Shown here piece by piece: positions 1 through 12,285 of a stretch of DNA of 64,000 bases. The translations under genes and the position numbers were made by a program. The stretch is taken from assembly GCA_023053545.1 (NCBI GenBank), contig JAKZAN010000001.1:13656024-13720023 (forward strand), given 5' to 3'. A model generated the notes under the pieces. The model was not told the DNA's origin and searched no databases. It saw only the letters and a program-made list of their open reading frames with translations. The stretch is from Lepidurus packardi (Eukaryota > Arthropoda > Branchiopoda > Notostraca > Triopsidae). Numbering within the stretch: position 1 is the first letter of the stretch; each line of letters begins with the position of its first letter.

Positions 1-739
1 CCTTCCAAGAACAACTGGCCCTGTTCTTAAGATCTAAAGTTGGGGGTTACCTTTCTTGAAGGTTACCTGTCATGGAAGGTTTAGCTTTGGCATTGACCTG
101 GTTTGTACGCTTTGCTACACGTTACAGTATAATCAAACTGCTGCATCGTTACCCTTGATAACCATCTACAATATGCTAACTGCAGTACGTAATACTAACT
201 CTACTGTATGCCAGAAAATTCCTTATTGCTTTGGCCTACATTTCAACGGAAGTATACCGTCTCCAAACAAGGGGTATAGAAGCCCGTTATCCTCTGTTGT
301 GAACAGGATAAAAGGAGGATGTTCACTATTTCCATTGTCTAATCAAGATTGGGTTTTCCTTCTTTAATCTCTAGGCAAAAGTATAGGGTTACTTGACAAC
401 AACAACAAAAGGAACTGGGATAAGGACCGGAGGGTACCATACCGTTAACTAAACCTTGGACGCCCATTAAGGCAAAGATTGGGTCACAGAATCTGTTCTG
501 AATTGCTTGTCGGGATGTTGTGTGTGGTTTGATAAAAAAAAGTATCGAATGTGACTGTTGGGACAGTTGGGTAAAGCTTCAGAGCTTGGTTATAAAATCT
601 CAAAATCCACTTTGGTCCTCGTTTACTCCTCGTATACGCATGTTCCTGCGAGATAACCCTCCGCACGTATTGATTGACGTTGTATCCTTGAAAGCAGAGA
701 AGGATGTTATGTTAACTCCTGACTTCGCAGTTGGTTATA

Positions 740-754
740 CCCCCCCCCCCCCCC
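740..754. repeat. Poly-C homopolymer run
   Basis: Fifteen consecutive C residues, followed by a G/C step and an A-run. This is a simple repeat whose length is error-prone in assembly. Confidence 0.9.
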
Positions 755-2862
755 GGCCCTAAAAAAAAAGTTTTTAATTACGCTGTTGCAACATTGCAAT
801 TTGCATATCCCGATTAGTTTAACAGTGTAATGTTCAGCACAACTTCCTCGTCTTTAACTTTTACAAGGCAATACCGATAAGGGCAATCCATTCACCTGGG
901 TTGTGTATTGGGATTGCGCACTTCCAAAAACTGGATTACGTAAGGATTGGGAAAGTATGCAGAAAGTCTACTAGACACGACAAGCACACGATTAAGACTA
1001 AACCGGAGCAAGCGAGCATGTTTTCCTGTCCACGATATCCCACATACAGCCCCCGACGAGCCGTCCAAGACCGAAGCCAGGAAGGTGGCCTTTATTATTT
1101 TTTTTTTTTGCTACACAATCGTGGTCTCGTAGCACCCGTAGCCTTGCCTGCAGTACAGAACGAGTCTTTCCCATAAGACGGCGATGTGGCTCCTTTGGGC
1201 ACATTTGGTGATATCATTGCCCCGCCTCTTTAAGACTTAGCTTTCCCTTAATAAGTCTGAATCTGAATGGAGTCTGGATCTAAATGACAATGAAATCTGA
1301 ATCTGACGAGAAGATTCAGGCGGAATATTAAAGGGTACATTCTTAAACCTTCCGGTGCGTTTCAAAAGAAGGCACGACGATTAACGATTAGTAACGACGA
1401 TTCACAAATCGCTATGCAGGTCGGATCTTAAGATACCGAAAACTCCCTTGAGTATCCGGGAGAAAAGTCGCCAGTCCCCCATTTGGTGAATATTGTGTCG
1501 TCTTATTGCACCCTTTTTCGAGTAGATTAGTAATGCCTAGCCTTGCGACATGGGCAAGCCCGCACTTCCTATTGAGACCGAGGAATTCAGTCCCAAAACC
1601 TTTGCACGGGAAGTTACCCTCGTCATCCTACTGCATAGCTGACCATACACTGCGTCTATGAACCGTTTCTCGTCTTGCCAAACCAGTGATCAAGGAACCC
1701 AAATCTAAACATAAAGATGTTGCAGCCCTTTCTTGGCTGAGCGTTTTGCCTAGGGCCAGCCAACTTTGAGTCATCTGCTTTGGTCGGTTTAGACAGGTTA
1801 TATGGACTGTTTTTGAAAGGTTATGTGCTTTTCAAATGGGAAGCCAAGTTCCCGCGCTGTCCCTACCCTAGTTCTTGAATGGTAGTCTAGTCTGCTCTAC
1901 TGTTTACCATCGGAATAGGGGAAAAGTATAAGAAAACAAGGACAAAGGACAGGAACATTTTTTTGCTAAGAAGCAGCATCTGATTCATTTATTTTTAATG
2001 GGGGGCTTGTTGGCCTGAAAAATCGCTGCAGTTGATGCGTGTCAATCTCAGGTCTCCCGGTTTTCCCATCCTAACAAATGGTGGGGTCTATTGCATTGCG
2101 GTAGTTTTTCTTCTGTCTGAAGAAAATATGTTAAGGGAATGGGAGCAACACTCGTGCGATTCTTTGCATAGTTCACTTAAAAATTTCCTTCCTTTTCTTT
2201 CTTTTGCTGTTGGTTGAAAAAGCTTTTCAGTGTGAGTTGTTACCCAGAATCGAGGCCATAGAAATTCGACAAGAAAAAGAAAAATAATAAATTTAAAAAA
2301 GGAAAGGGAAGACGTGTCTTCTTAATCAAAATCAGGACATAGCATTATTCCTTATGTTGAAAGCGCATCGACATGCCATCTGAGAAACCATGAGAAATAG
2401 AAGCTTTGATTAAAGGAGCCCCAAGCCTTTTGATCGCACTTTGCCACCGTAAAGAAACCTTGAGCTCGCTTTTGTCGCCGCGGAATTAAACTTTTCTTTT
2501 CAGTAAGTTTCCGTTACGTTAAAAACAGCGGAAACCCGAGATTTTCGTGCACTTCTGTCATCTCCTTATCAGCAATGTATGTCAATTTCGAAACTGACGT
2601 GGCGGTTAATAGTTTGAATTAAAACCAAGACTCAATTAAATTCGATTTCTCGAAGCCCAGTCCTCTCCTTATAGGCAACATAGGGATGTAAGGAACGCCT
2701 CACTTGCCTTCTCGTTCTACGCTGTATACTTGATACGTACTTGTGAGGTAGAACATCGGAAACTGAAACTGACGTTGGTTTGACCAAGCTAAATAGCTTT
2801 CAAAATCTCCCAAAAAACACAAGAAACAAACAAAGTTTGGAAAGGATTACCTAGCCTTCTCT

Positions 2863-2910
2863 TTTATTATACAAATGACATACATTAAAAAGCGCCCATA
2901 GGTGGCGCTT
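2863..2910 (-). terminator. Hairpin followed by a poly(A) signal, furrowed 3' end
   Basis: On the minus strand, a 7-bp inverted repeat (AAGCGCC / GGCGCTT, arms 2890-2896 and 2904-2910) is followed about 20 nt later by AATAAA (2868-2863). It lies about 385 nt beyond the distal stop codon of the furrowed-like gene, so it is the best candidate for that transcript's 3' end. The polyadenylation role is inferred; the hairpin is seen directly. Confidence 0.4.
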
Positions 2911-3252
2911 GCCTTTTTGTAACGCTTAAAACCACATCACATAAGCATATCCCATCATCGTTATAACTATCTGAATAAATTAAGTTTGGGAGAGACAGGA
3001 AAACCCACAGTTTCCTCGTCCTAAGAAAGTGTGAAACCCCCCTTCACGTTTGCTGCTTATCAGGGACTAAAAACCGTGACTGACAACAGATATCCGTTAC
3101 CGCCTACTTTCCTATTCTTCCGCCGACCCCAAATAAGATAAACAAAATTTCAAAACGGGGAAAAAGGAACACAATTCCCGAGAATCTCGAGCTTCTATAC
3201 TCTCTTAGTCCAGGCTGTATGCGTCCTCTAAAATTTTCCTTCTTTTAGCTTT

Positions 3253-3670
3253 TTACCAGTCGTCAGAGCCAGCCCCATTTCCGCCTCCACTACGTTTCCC
3301 GTGCTTGTGATGATGATGGTGATGGTGATGACGCTTCTTGTCCACCGACTTGGGGTAGATATCCGTTACAACCATCTCCCCTTCGTCTCGCATGCCTTCG
3401 TTATGCGCGCCCAATCCGCGGGAGCGGTAGTGCGGATCGTCCAAGGTTTCTTTCCGGGTTGCGGCCGCATGGTTGTTGGAAATAGTCCTTTCCGGATCCC
3501 GTAACCCCTTCCCTTTGTGAGCTTGCCCAGGCTCACGCAAATTTTCCCAGGCTCTTTGGTAGTACTTATTCAGTTTCCCTCGCCCTTCGGCACCGGAGGA
3601 ATCCACTGTGGTTACCGTGTGACTGTCCCCGGACCCGCCGCGTCGCTGATACCGTTTCCTCGTCCGCATC
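3253..3670 (-). CDS. fw: Distal alternative last exon of furrowed-like gene (His-rich tail)
   Basis: The acceptor 'GTGGCGCAG' joins in frame to the TM exon ending at 5082 (phase 2). It encodes about 138 residues, starting with the basic stop-transfer stretch 'MRTRKRYQRRGG'. A charged segment with 'YYQRAWENLRE' follows, then a run of eight His followed by Lys-His, and an acidic end 'GSDDW'. The basic start and the lack of low-complexity sequence in its first half make this the more likely conserved tail. Confidence 0.7.
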
Positions 3671-6600
3671 CTGCGCCACAAAACATAACGAATCATTGAG
3701 TATCTTTTCTGTTCTCTTTTAATCGACACAGAATCGTGCCAATCAGATGAATTAAAGAACAAGTAGAGAGTGCAAAGGCGATATGGAAAAGCAAATGTCA
3801 AGCGCTAATTTAGCGAATAAGCGGGGTTGTATGGGGTTTGTTTGGCACGTAAGGAAGTGGAGAACCAACTCGTACGACCGGCTAAAAAAATAAATAAAAA
3901 TATTAAAAATGCTATTAAGCCAGCATCTGGTACCACTTGAAAATGTCTAGTCATTTGCAAGGATCCGTAAAACCCTTGGCATATACACCCCGACAATCGT
4001 CCGTAATAGCATGCAACCCGGATGCAAAAAGTTCCCCGGCTCTGACGTACAACGTATTTCAAAACTTGCAAGCCTGAAAACCGTTTTCCCATTTTGCTTA
4101 ATATAAATCATTCCGCCCCCAGGCCGTGTTAAGGGTTCTTAGAACTGTCGTCCTTTCGGTTAAAAGGCTCCACTTTAAAGAACTATGTGATCCCAAGTCA
4201 GGTACTGAATGAGGGAACCCGAAATAACGAAAAAGGAAGTGGAAAGCATTAGAATTCTCCGATAACGGATGTCAAATGCAGACGAACATGCCAGGCTTTC
4301 CTTTCGTCAAAGGCATTCATTTGGTATGCATATGGGTGCGTGCCAATTCTTTACCATTAAATCAAAAAGTCATCCGGGGTCAAGTTTTCCGTCAGTCAGA
4401 GGGAGTAATTTGTCTTGGTTAAGAGTCAAAGATCTCCTTTGGGCGGCCGTGGCTTGGACGTTGAGGCCGATTGACTAGGCTTTACTGCTGCTGTGGCTGC
4501 TGTTGGAAGACCCGTCTTAGAAGTGGAAGCTGTTGCGTCTGTTGAAGTCATTGTTGTTGTTGTTAAGGTCGGAGTGCCATCCGAGTACTGGCCCGCTTTG
4601 GCTCCGTTCGAAGCGATGGTTCCTAACCGACCTAAAGTCTGATCAGGGAAAGGGAGAGCCAAGAGTGTCGTCCAACGCGATTTCGTTCGGGCCGGAGTGG
4701 CGGGTTGCAGAACTTCAGCGCTGCCGTCTTCCTCTTTGGAGACCATGAGACCGGTTCGAGAATGGCTTCTACTGTCCCCATAATAAGTCACACGGTCGTC
4801 AAACAGTTTAAAGTCAAGTATACGAGTAGTTTACAATGACAAGCTCGTGCTTATGTAAAATTGCGTCAAGTATATATGTGTATATACAAACACAACGTCT
4901 CGTTGCGTATATGCTTGTTCAGGCTAGAAAAGAAAGCTTGCTTTTGGGGGGAGTTGAAAAGTGCTGGGATATTACATTTAAATTGATTTAGCTACTACTT
5001 ATTTGGTGCGCCATTCCGTGAGGTGCATAAGTACGAAAATAATAAAAAAAATCGTAAAGCTCTATTGACAGTTGCGCTTACCTTCTCAAGATGATGACGA
5101 ACGTGGTCACGATGGCTGCAAGAAACACGAAACCACCAAATACTCCCAAGGCAATGATTCCACCTATGTAAATGCAATGTAAAACAAGATTTAAGATAGC
5201 TTTCCTTGGAGGCCTTAAAGAGGAAGGTGTTTTCCTGGTTTTGCTTTCTTACCGAGATTCAACTTGGCTGTGGCAGCGTCCAAAGAAGACTCGGCCTCGA
5301 CGCGGTTCTTGGGCTCGTTCGCATTGGGTCCTGGGCTGTTTTGGACGTTGGCCGTGTCCGGGATCTCGTTATCTTGCGGAAGGAAAGAGTCAAGTCCATC
5401 GGTGTAAGCAGCTTCAGTGTCATGTTTAACTGCTGGTAAAGCGGAAGAAGTCGAAGTCGTGGCGACCGAGGAGGAAGAAGAAAAGCGTGTTGTGGTCGAA
5501 GGTGTGGTCTTGGGAGTCGTCGAGGTACTGGGTACAGGCATAGGAGTGGTCGTGCTGGTGGACTGACTAGGCCAAGGTGCGCGGGTACGGATGGTAATAG
5601 GAATACGAGCAGGAATCACAGGAGGAGGTTGTTCTGCGACAACTTCGGGAGTACGAGTCGAAGTCGGAGCCAAAGGTACAGGGTCAGGGGATGAACTCAG
5701 AGTAGGTGGAAGGGTCGGGAAACGGGCGGGAGGTGCCTGGTAGGGTTTGCTAGCTAAAGAAGAGTCTGTCGGGTCGTCATGGGAGTGGTGAATCACCATA
5801 GATGGATTAGGAGGAGGAGGAATGTTAGGAGCTGCCCATTGTGGTGGGGCAGCCAAAGATTCTGAATCGTCCAAGTCAATGTCTTCTTCGGGCGTCGAGT
5901 CATTCTCGCCTTCGTCTTTATCGTCAATTGGGTCATTCTCAGGAATTTCTGGAAAATAGGTTGTGGAAGAACAAACGTAGTTGTCAGTGTGGAAAAGTAC
6001 GACATCATCCAACGATGAGTTTCATTTGGTGAGTAACGGGTAAAGGATCGTTAAAAACAATGACGTGTTAGGTTACGATTACAATGAAATGAAAGAAAAG
6101 AAAGACCACGTTGGAAGGGGAAAATGATTGGGAAGTGGAAATAAAAAAGAAATAGAAAGAGACAAATATTAATTGAAAAACGACCATTTGATTAGGTTTA
6201 AACTGTCCAACCCCCAGTTATACCCTATACAACCCGTCCCACTTCCTCAATAGTTCTCAATCGTCCTCGTGCGTGTGATTTTCATTTTAGGAACAGTTCA
6301 GGAATACAAGTCCACTAAGACAGGTAACATGCCCAAGTATTAAGGTTTCCCCTTTTTTACCGACTGACATAGGTAAAGAGGAAGGAAGTGTTAAGTCACG
6401 AAGTCACGAGGTGCAGTCAACAACACAATACAGACAGAGCTAACACGGGCATAGATCTGTTTCAGACTGGTCTTTCCAGTTTCGTTTTTCTTTTGCACGA
6501 TACGTGCTACTTCTTTCGCAAAGTTTTTGTAGCCAGTTCGAATGCTGCGATTTGCTTACCTATGCAAGTGGGAGGGTCTTTGTCGTAGTGGCCGTCGGTT

Positions 6601-9600
6601 TGGCAAATGATCCGAGGAGTGCCGGATAACTCGTGTCGGCTGCTGCTGCAGTAGTATTCCACTATGGTACCGGCAATGGTCGAGTTGGTTGATAGCTTGA
6701 ATCCACCGTTGGAGATATTGGGGGGTTCCATGCAGTAAATCGCTGCGGAAAGTAAAGCAAGACCTTTGTTTGGTAAGAAACATGCGCTACAAGAAGGTAT
6801 GACTTAGGCAAAGGATTTACGTTCGCAACGGGGCGGAGGTCCATTCCAGCGTTCGTCTACGTCGCAAATCAAGTCGCTCCGGCCAACTAATTGGAAACCT
6901 TCGCTGCAACCGTAAGATACCACACTTAAGTAGTCTCGACTGCTATTAAGCAGTTTGTAGCCCCCATTCGGTATCCTGGCTGGTAATCCGCATTGTAAGT
7001 CTTCACACATGAAAATAAAAAGAAGATTACGAACGTAAATGCCTTGCGGTTACCCTGGTGTCAGAATTAAAGAGCTACGTTTGCAAACAGGCGGGAATTC
7101 GTTGTAAAAGCCGGTAGCCATACAAGTTCTTGTCGCCGGACCGACAATTAAGTGACCTGGAGCACACTTGTACTCAACGCGAGCTCCGACGTTGAAACTT
7201 TCTCCAATTATGGTGGAATTCGGCGGTTGCTCCGGTCGACCGCACGATTTGGGTTCTAAACGAGGTCCATTTGTTTTTGTGGGGACAAATTAAGAATGTA
7301 GGTTACAATTGGGTGTTATTTTGTAGAATTTGAACTTACGGTGCTGGCAAATGTAGTGCAAACGCAGATTACAATTGGTATCAGACCATAGCCATCCTTT
7401 AGTGCCATCAAAGCGTGCGCAATCTTCGTTGCCACCCGGCAAGTTCCAAAACGAGACGGTGACGTCACGGCCATTAATCCATTTCCAGTTATTGCGGTCT
7501 CGCGAGTCACGCACAGCACCCATCCAGTACTGGCCTGTCGGGTCTCCTCTATTACACGGTTAGAATGGCTTCAGTTTTTATTTGCGGAAAGCGTTTGATA
7601 TAAATACCTATGACGTCGCCAGAGTTCCCAACTCGTAAAGCCTTGCAGGGCCGGATTGGTTTCATCAATCAAGGTCCCTCCTCGGGCTTCGCAAATCTGC
7701 TTAGCTTCGCCGAAACTCGTGGGTTGTTGGTTGTAGAAGATGTAACATTTCCCGTTGTACGTGGAAGTACTGCCGGGAGGCTGGTCGCGGAACTGCGGAC
7801 AGCGTTCAATGGGCATAGCCTGATCGGTATAGACAAAAGTCTCGCAGATTGAAAGACTGCTGCCTGGATTGTTCTCCAAATGAACGCTCACAAAGGCACC
7901 AGGCATGGGTGGGTTACAAGGTAAGAACAAGGGCCGTCCTTCTTCGATGTACCCAGTGAAGCGGTTACACACTGGATTGGCCCCCAAATCGGGCCGGCTG
8001 TTACCAACACGGACCACAATGGTGGCAGGCTTATCCTCACCTAAAAAAGCCAACAAAGAAAACCAACTGTGTTATCAAACAATATCAATGTCATGGTAAA
8101 AAAATGGTTTGGGATTCCTGCCATTACTTACCGCAGCATGCTTGACCGAAATCTAACCGCACGAGTTGGACCATATAAGGCTCCAGGAGATTGACGTACC
8201 ACCATGGCGTACGTTCTTTCTTTGTCAAACTGCACGTTTCCGCATCAAAAACGTTGGTCGTACTTCCATCCACGGCTTTCTCGGGTAATCCACCTTCGGC
8301 CACGGAAGATTGCATGGGCGCTTTGCCAGCGGCCACATTTAGTACTAAACAATGCAAGGGTAAAAAAAGGAAGAATTTCGGTAAGGTAAAAAGCCAGATG
8401 TCAGTCTAATAAAAAGGTCTTTTTGATTGGTGAAAACGAAGAAACTAAAACTTGAGAAGTCAGAAGTTGCTAGCCAGCCATCTGTTAGCCAAAAGTCAGC
8501 GTTCCGTGAAGCTTTTTCGGATAGCGCGAATCCCGTTACGTGCATGCCTCATGACAATGTTCCGCTAAGCGTGACTCTTTGTACGAGGTTTTCACTTCCC
8601 TTCCCGCCCACCAGGGTTATGCATCACTCGCCTCTATAGCCACGGAATGTCCCTTCTGTGTCATTTTGTAGCTATCATTTCATGTCTTGGTGTTTTTTGC
8701 CCTTAATAAACATGTTCCTGAACTTGAGAACAGGGCTTCCAGAGGATTCATGCTTGGCATGGGATATGATATAAGTCATGGGCTTGGCTGACAAGCCTTA
8801 TAATGCCCGGATCGTAAGCACACAGCCCACTTGCTTCCTACTCCTAGGTCGTTTGGGCCAAGCATAACTGTTAACACCCTTTTCGAACGAATACAGGTTC
8901 CATGCGGGGTTCTAAGAGTTTCTAACGGATATTCAAAAACGAAGGTCGTTTTAACTCATCAATGGCTTCAAACCTGTAGGCTTCGTGTTGATATCTTGAC
9001 TTGCGCAATTGGGTCCTCTTCAACCGTTATGTCGTGCATGACAGCTTTTCTTGATTGAAATTAAAAGGATTCTTTCGCTCGTTTTCTAAAGTTACAGTGT
9101 TTGGAAAATGAATTCAGAACTTTCCCTCACCAATAGAAGTGACACGCGTATGAATTACATTCGGAATTTTGAGTTCCTTTCCCTTTTGCCGCAAATCCAA
9201 ATTTTCACATGAAAAATCTCTGATCTCACGCTGTTTTTAGTGGATGTAACTGAAGTTCCCACAAGTTATAAGTTCTTCAACCTATGTAAGGAAAGTGGGT
9301 TTCACACTTTGAATTCTAATTTCTTTTGTCGAAACTTTTTTGTTGGATTTACATCTTCCTTTAAGGAAGTAAGATCCAGGAAAAGTATAAGACACAAGGC
9401 TCTGGTTGCATCTCTTGGCCCATAGCTTCGTACACTTATGCTAGGCAGAGGTTAACGACAGGTGAAATGCATCGTACCGCTTTGAGGGATGGGCATTGTA
9501 AAAACAGCATAGAGACGTGGATAGAGTACCTCAATCTAGGGCGGACTTAGACTCTACAATTCTTAAAATCTTACCACAAAACGGCATTCCTCCTGGAATC

Positions 9601-10598
9601 CAAGTCTGATTATGCGAGCAAATCCTTCGTGACGGTCCGAGTAGTTCAAAGCCAGGTTCGCATGTGTATGTAGCCACGGTTCCGGGTCCAACGCTTTCCG
9701 TGGATAATGAAATCTCAGAGTGGGCAGGTGACCCCGGGTAACCACATCCCCAGGCTGAAATAAAGAGTTTAAAAAAATATTGATATTAAAACTTTATATA
9801 CGAAAATGGGCCATGAAGGTTTATATCTGCATGTAATTTCTTTGTTAAAGGAAAATTGTAATTGCATGCTAGTCTTGCATGAACTGCAAGATGAGGAACG
9901 GTTAAACGAGTTTATTACGAACCCTAAAAGAGATTTGCATAAATGTGCAAGGAAAGTAGGACGGACAAAGGCAATTGAGACGAGACCCCCGTAAAAAATG
10001 GAGCATCCCTCTGTCGCAAATAGAGAGTGCGCCCTCTTTTATCGACAAGGATGCAAAGTGACCTTGCAGCAAAAGGCCTAAGGTCAGCGGCCTAGTTTTT
10101 CTTTCGAATAGGACACAAACAGAAAATAACCAGAAAAAAAATCAAGCTAAATCACTAAGCCTTTTTTAAAAAAATCTGTTCTTTGTGTTTAATCCGGTTA
10201 TTAAAGATTAGTCAGGCGGAAGAGAGACCGTTTTAACGCTTCATCCGGATAAAAAAAAAGTCTAACTTTCGGGTATAGCTTTCTTTGGGGGCGTTCAAGA
10301 GTGACAAAAAACTGGCCCATTGTCATTTTTACAAAGAGCTCATCATTTTTTTTTTTAGACAAGAAGATGGTCAACTGATGCTCGACTGGTGCTGCTGCTT
10401 CATGTACCGTTAGGTTCCGCGTTGCGCGAATCATTGCACGCGAGTGGTTCTTTTCAGTGAAATTTACCGATAGTCTCTTAATCTTCCTCAAGCTTACAAA
10501 ACAAATTAAATGAAATTAAAGTTGGGATAGTTCAAGTTTTCCTTACCGGTGCAAACCAAACTCGCCGCAGCTAAAACTGTGTATATCCAAGCGTTCAT
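3253..10598 (-). CDS. fw: Furrowed-like receptor: CCP, fucolectin, C-type lectin, CCP x3, TM
   Basis: Selectin-like type I membrane protein related to Drosophila furrowed. Exons: 10598-10547, 9754-9575, 8344-8132, 8040-7608, 7548-7340, 7255-7079, 7000-6821, 6742-6560, 5948-5253, 5163-5082, then a last exon at 3670-3253 (940 aa) or 4771-4426 (916 aa). Order: signal peptide (1-17), sushi/CCP (20-77), F5/8C-type fucolectin domain (78-230, ending 'SLSICETFVYTD'), C-type lectin domain (232-362), three CCPs (363-543), a roughly 230-residue Pro/Ser/Thr-rich mucin-like linker opening with an acidic stretch, TM ('GIIALGVFGGFVFLAAI'), and a basic juxtamembrane tail. The lectin loop reads 'NLPGGNEDC' where sugar binders carry EPN/QPD, so calcium-dependent sugar binding is doubtful. 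All joints are GT-AG and keep frame. Introns 1 and 2 are long (791 and 1230 bp). A cell-adhesion or planar-polarity role is inferred from the fly gene. Confidence 0.87.
4426..4771 (-). CDS. fw: Proximal alternative last exon of furrowed-like gene (Ser/Thr/Ala tail)
   Basis: The acceptor at 4772-4773 ('GGGGACAG') also joins the TM exon in the same phase. It gives a tail of about 115 residues, opening 'RSHSRTGLMVSKEEDG' and ending in a Thr/Ser/Ala-rich stretch and 'KPRPPKGDL'. The open frame without stops and the matching phase support it as an exon, but its use is unproven. It could be an internal exon or a cryptic site. Between this exon and the distal one (3671-4425) I see no other exon. Confidence 0.5.
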
Positions 10599-12285
10599 TG
10601 TTTGAAACAGGGCCAGCTGTTCCACTACAGGTCTATAGCTTCCGCTATAAATTTCCCGGTTTGGGTAATTGCAAAGTTTGCGCCCTAAACTAGTTGCTAA
10701 TAGCACACCAAACTGTCCATTCTATGCAAACGATACTTATATATCCACTAATAAAGTCCCAACTATAGGAATAAACGAGGATCTGTCAGGTTAACTGTTA
10801 ATTAAACTGGTGCACAGCGAAGCAATGCAAGGCTAGTTAATACTCGGTATCTTTTAGTGCCACACTTTACGTAGCGCACTCTGACTGAAGACTGCAGCTA
10901 GCCGACAGGGAAGGCCAGGTATTTAGAGCTTATGAAGGATCGGAAGCAAATAGCGGTTCTTTTCCTTCTCCAACTATATTATATACGAACAGGTTTTCTC
11001 TCTCGAAACGTCTTCTCCACAGTTGCCGCCTGGAATACCCTCGGGAAGTCCTGGGGAAGGCTTCGCTGACGTCGGATAAGCAAAGCAAAGCTAAAGCAGG
11101 AAAGCATGGAGAGGCTGCTTTGGATGTTGCTGGACACTACACTGGGTTTTGCATGGTTCACTCACCTGGCTATTTTTACGTTGGATCAAAGGTGCAATGC
11201 ACCGGCCAGCCTGTCTTTTACCTTGCCTTGCGTTCGCAAGCTGAATGGGCTCGACAGATGGTCAAGTGTGGTGGAGACGTCTTTTTCAAGAGTTTTTAGT
11301 TTTTAAACAGAGCCAACACACTAGCTGTCTGCGTTGTACCTTTAATGTCTTACGCAGTACGCCTTTCCTGTAATCATGGGAAATCAGGTTTTGGCCTCTT
11401 AATTGGTTTGCATAGCTGGCATATAGACAGCTATCTAAAACCCAAACCCAAATTCTACACCTTTCAATGGAAATAACGGACCTACCTGCTGATGCTTTGA
11501 CTCGGTATTTCGTATTCCGTTTCTTCCCTAGACCAATTAATTCCCCATGCCGGATTGTGAAAGATCAGGAACTTCTTTCTATTTCAACCCAACAAAAAAG
11601 AAAAGAGATATCTTTTCGTAGAATTTGATGCGATGGTTTGACCTACATATAGGTACCAACGTTGGTCTTCCGTATTTACCCAAGAACGTGACACAGTAAA
11701 AAGGCGTGTGGTACATGGCGTTTCCTTGGTTCCGGCTTTCTTTTTCGTTTCCGGTACATTTAGGACGCATAGCGTTTTGCATAGCGTTTGCGAGTTGTGC
11801 CGTTTGCCCAATGCTGAGCTTAAGGAATCACTCAGTCGTTGCTTTTTTTCGGTACTTTCCGGGGTGTATCGTCTGACATACTGCACTTGGTGATAGTCAT
11901 CGCTTCTAGTATGAAGGTGAATTGCTACACTCGGAGCTGAAATGTCTTGATAATGAAGTTTTTGTATACTTAACTGCATACGCCTTACTAGGTTTGTTGT
12001 GTCCCGTAGGGAACCGTTAGGCGAGTTTTTGTATGTAGTTGATCGTCACACGCGTGGCTTTTCTAGTATTTCCATTCTAAGTGGGTCCTTGTGCCCTAAA
12101 ACACCCTATGCCCTGACCCGGGCAATGTGTTGCTACAAATAGCCCAGTTTAGTAGGACAAAAGGCATTCGTTTCCTTTATTTCGCAAAACGTGAAGTTTT
12201 CCTATGTTTTCCTGTATTCGCCTATACTTTTCCTATTTCCTCTATTCCGTAGTGCGACGTTAAAAACAACCATAACTTCGGTTCA
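10599..12285. other. Intergenic, furrowed-like promoter region to BCDIN3D 3' end
   Basis: Contains the presumed promoter of the furrowed-like gene and the 3' flank of BCDIN3D. A minus-strand open frame at 11584-11979 (131 codons) shows no domain and no splice context, so I do not call it. Confidence 0.55.
10738..10747 (-). promoter_or_regulatory. TATA-like box upstream of furrowed-like gene
   Basis: The minus strand reads GATATATAAG here, about 140 bp before the start codon at 10598. That would leave a 5' UTR of roughly 100 nt. It is a consensus match only. Confidence 0.35.

Larger units (their letters stand above)
1..3252. other. Gene-free left flank
   Basis: No open frame here carries a recognisable domain, and none has convincing splice-site context. 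The longest, 56-367 (+), is about 103 codons of unremarkable composition. The stretch holds a 15-base poly-C run, some imperfect 'TCTGAAT' repeats near 1250-1310, and probably the 3' UTR of the furrowed-like gene (minus strand, ending near 2850). Confidence 0.6.

Noticed and set aside
56-367. 103-codon plus-strand open frame near the left edge
   Set aside because: No domain, no splice or promoter context, and composition like translated non-coding DNA.
11584-11979. 131-codon minus-strand open frame between the furrowed-like gene and BCDIN3D
   Set aside because: No recognisable motif and not joined to any exon.
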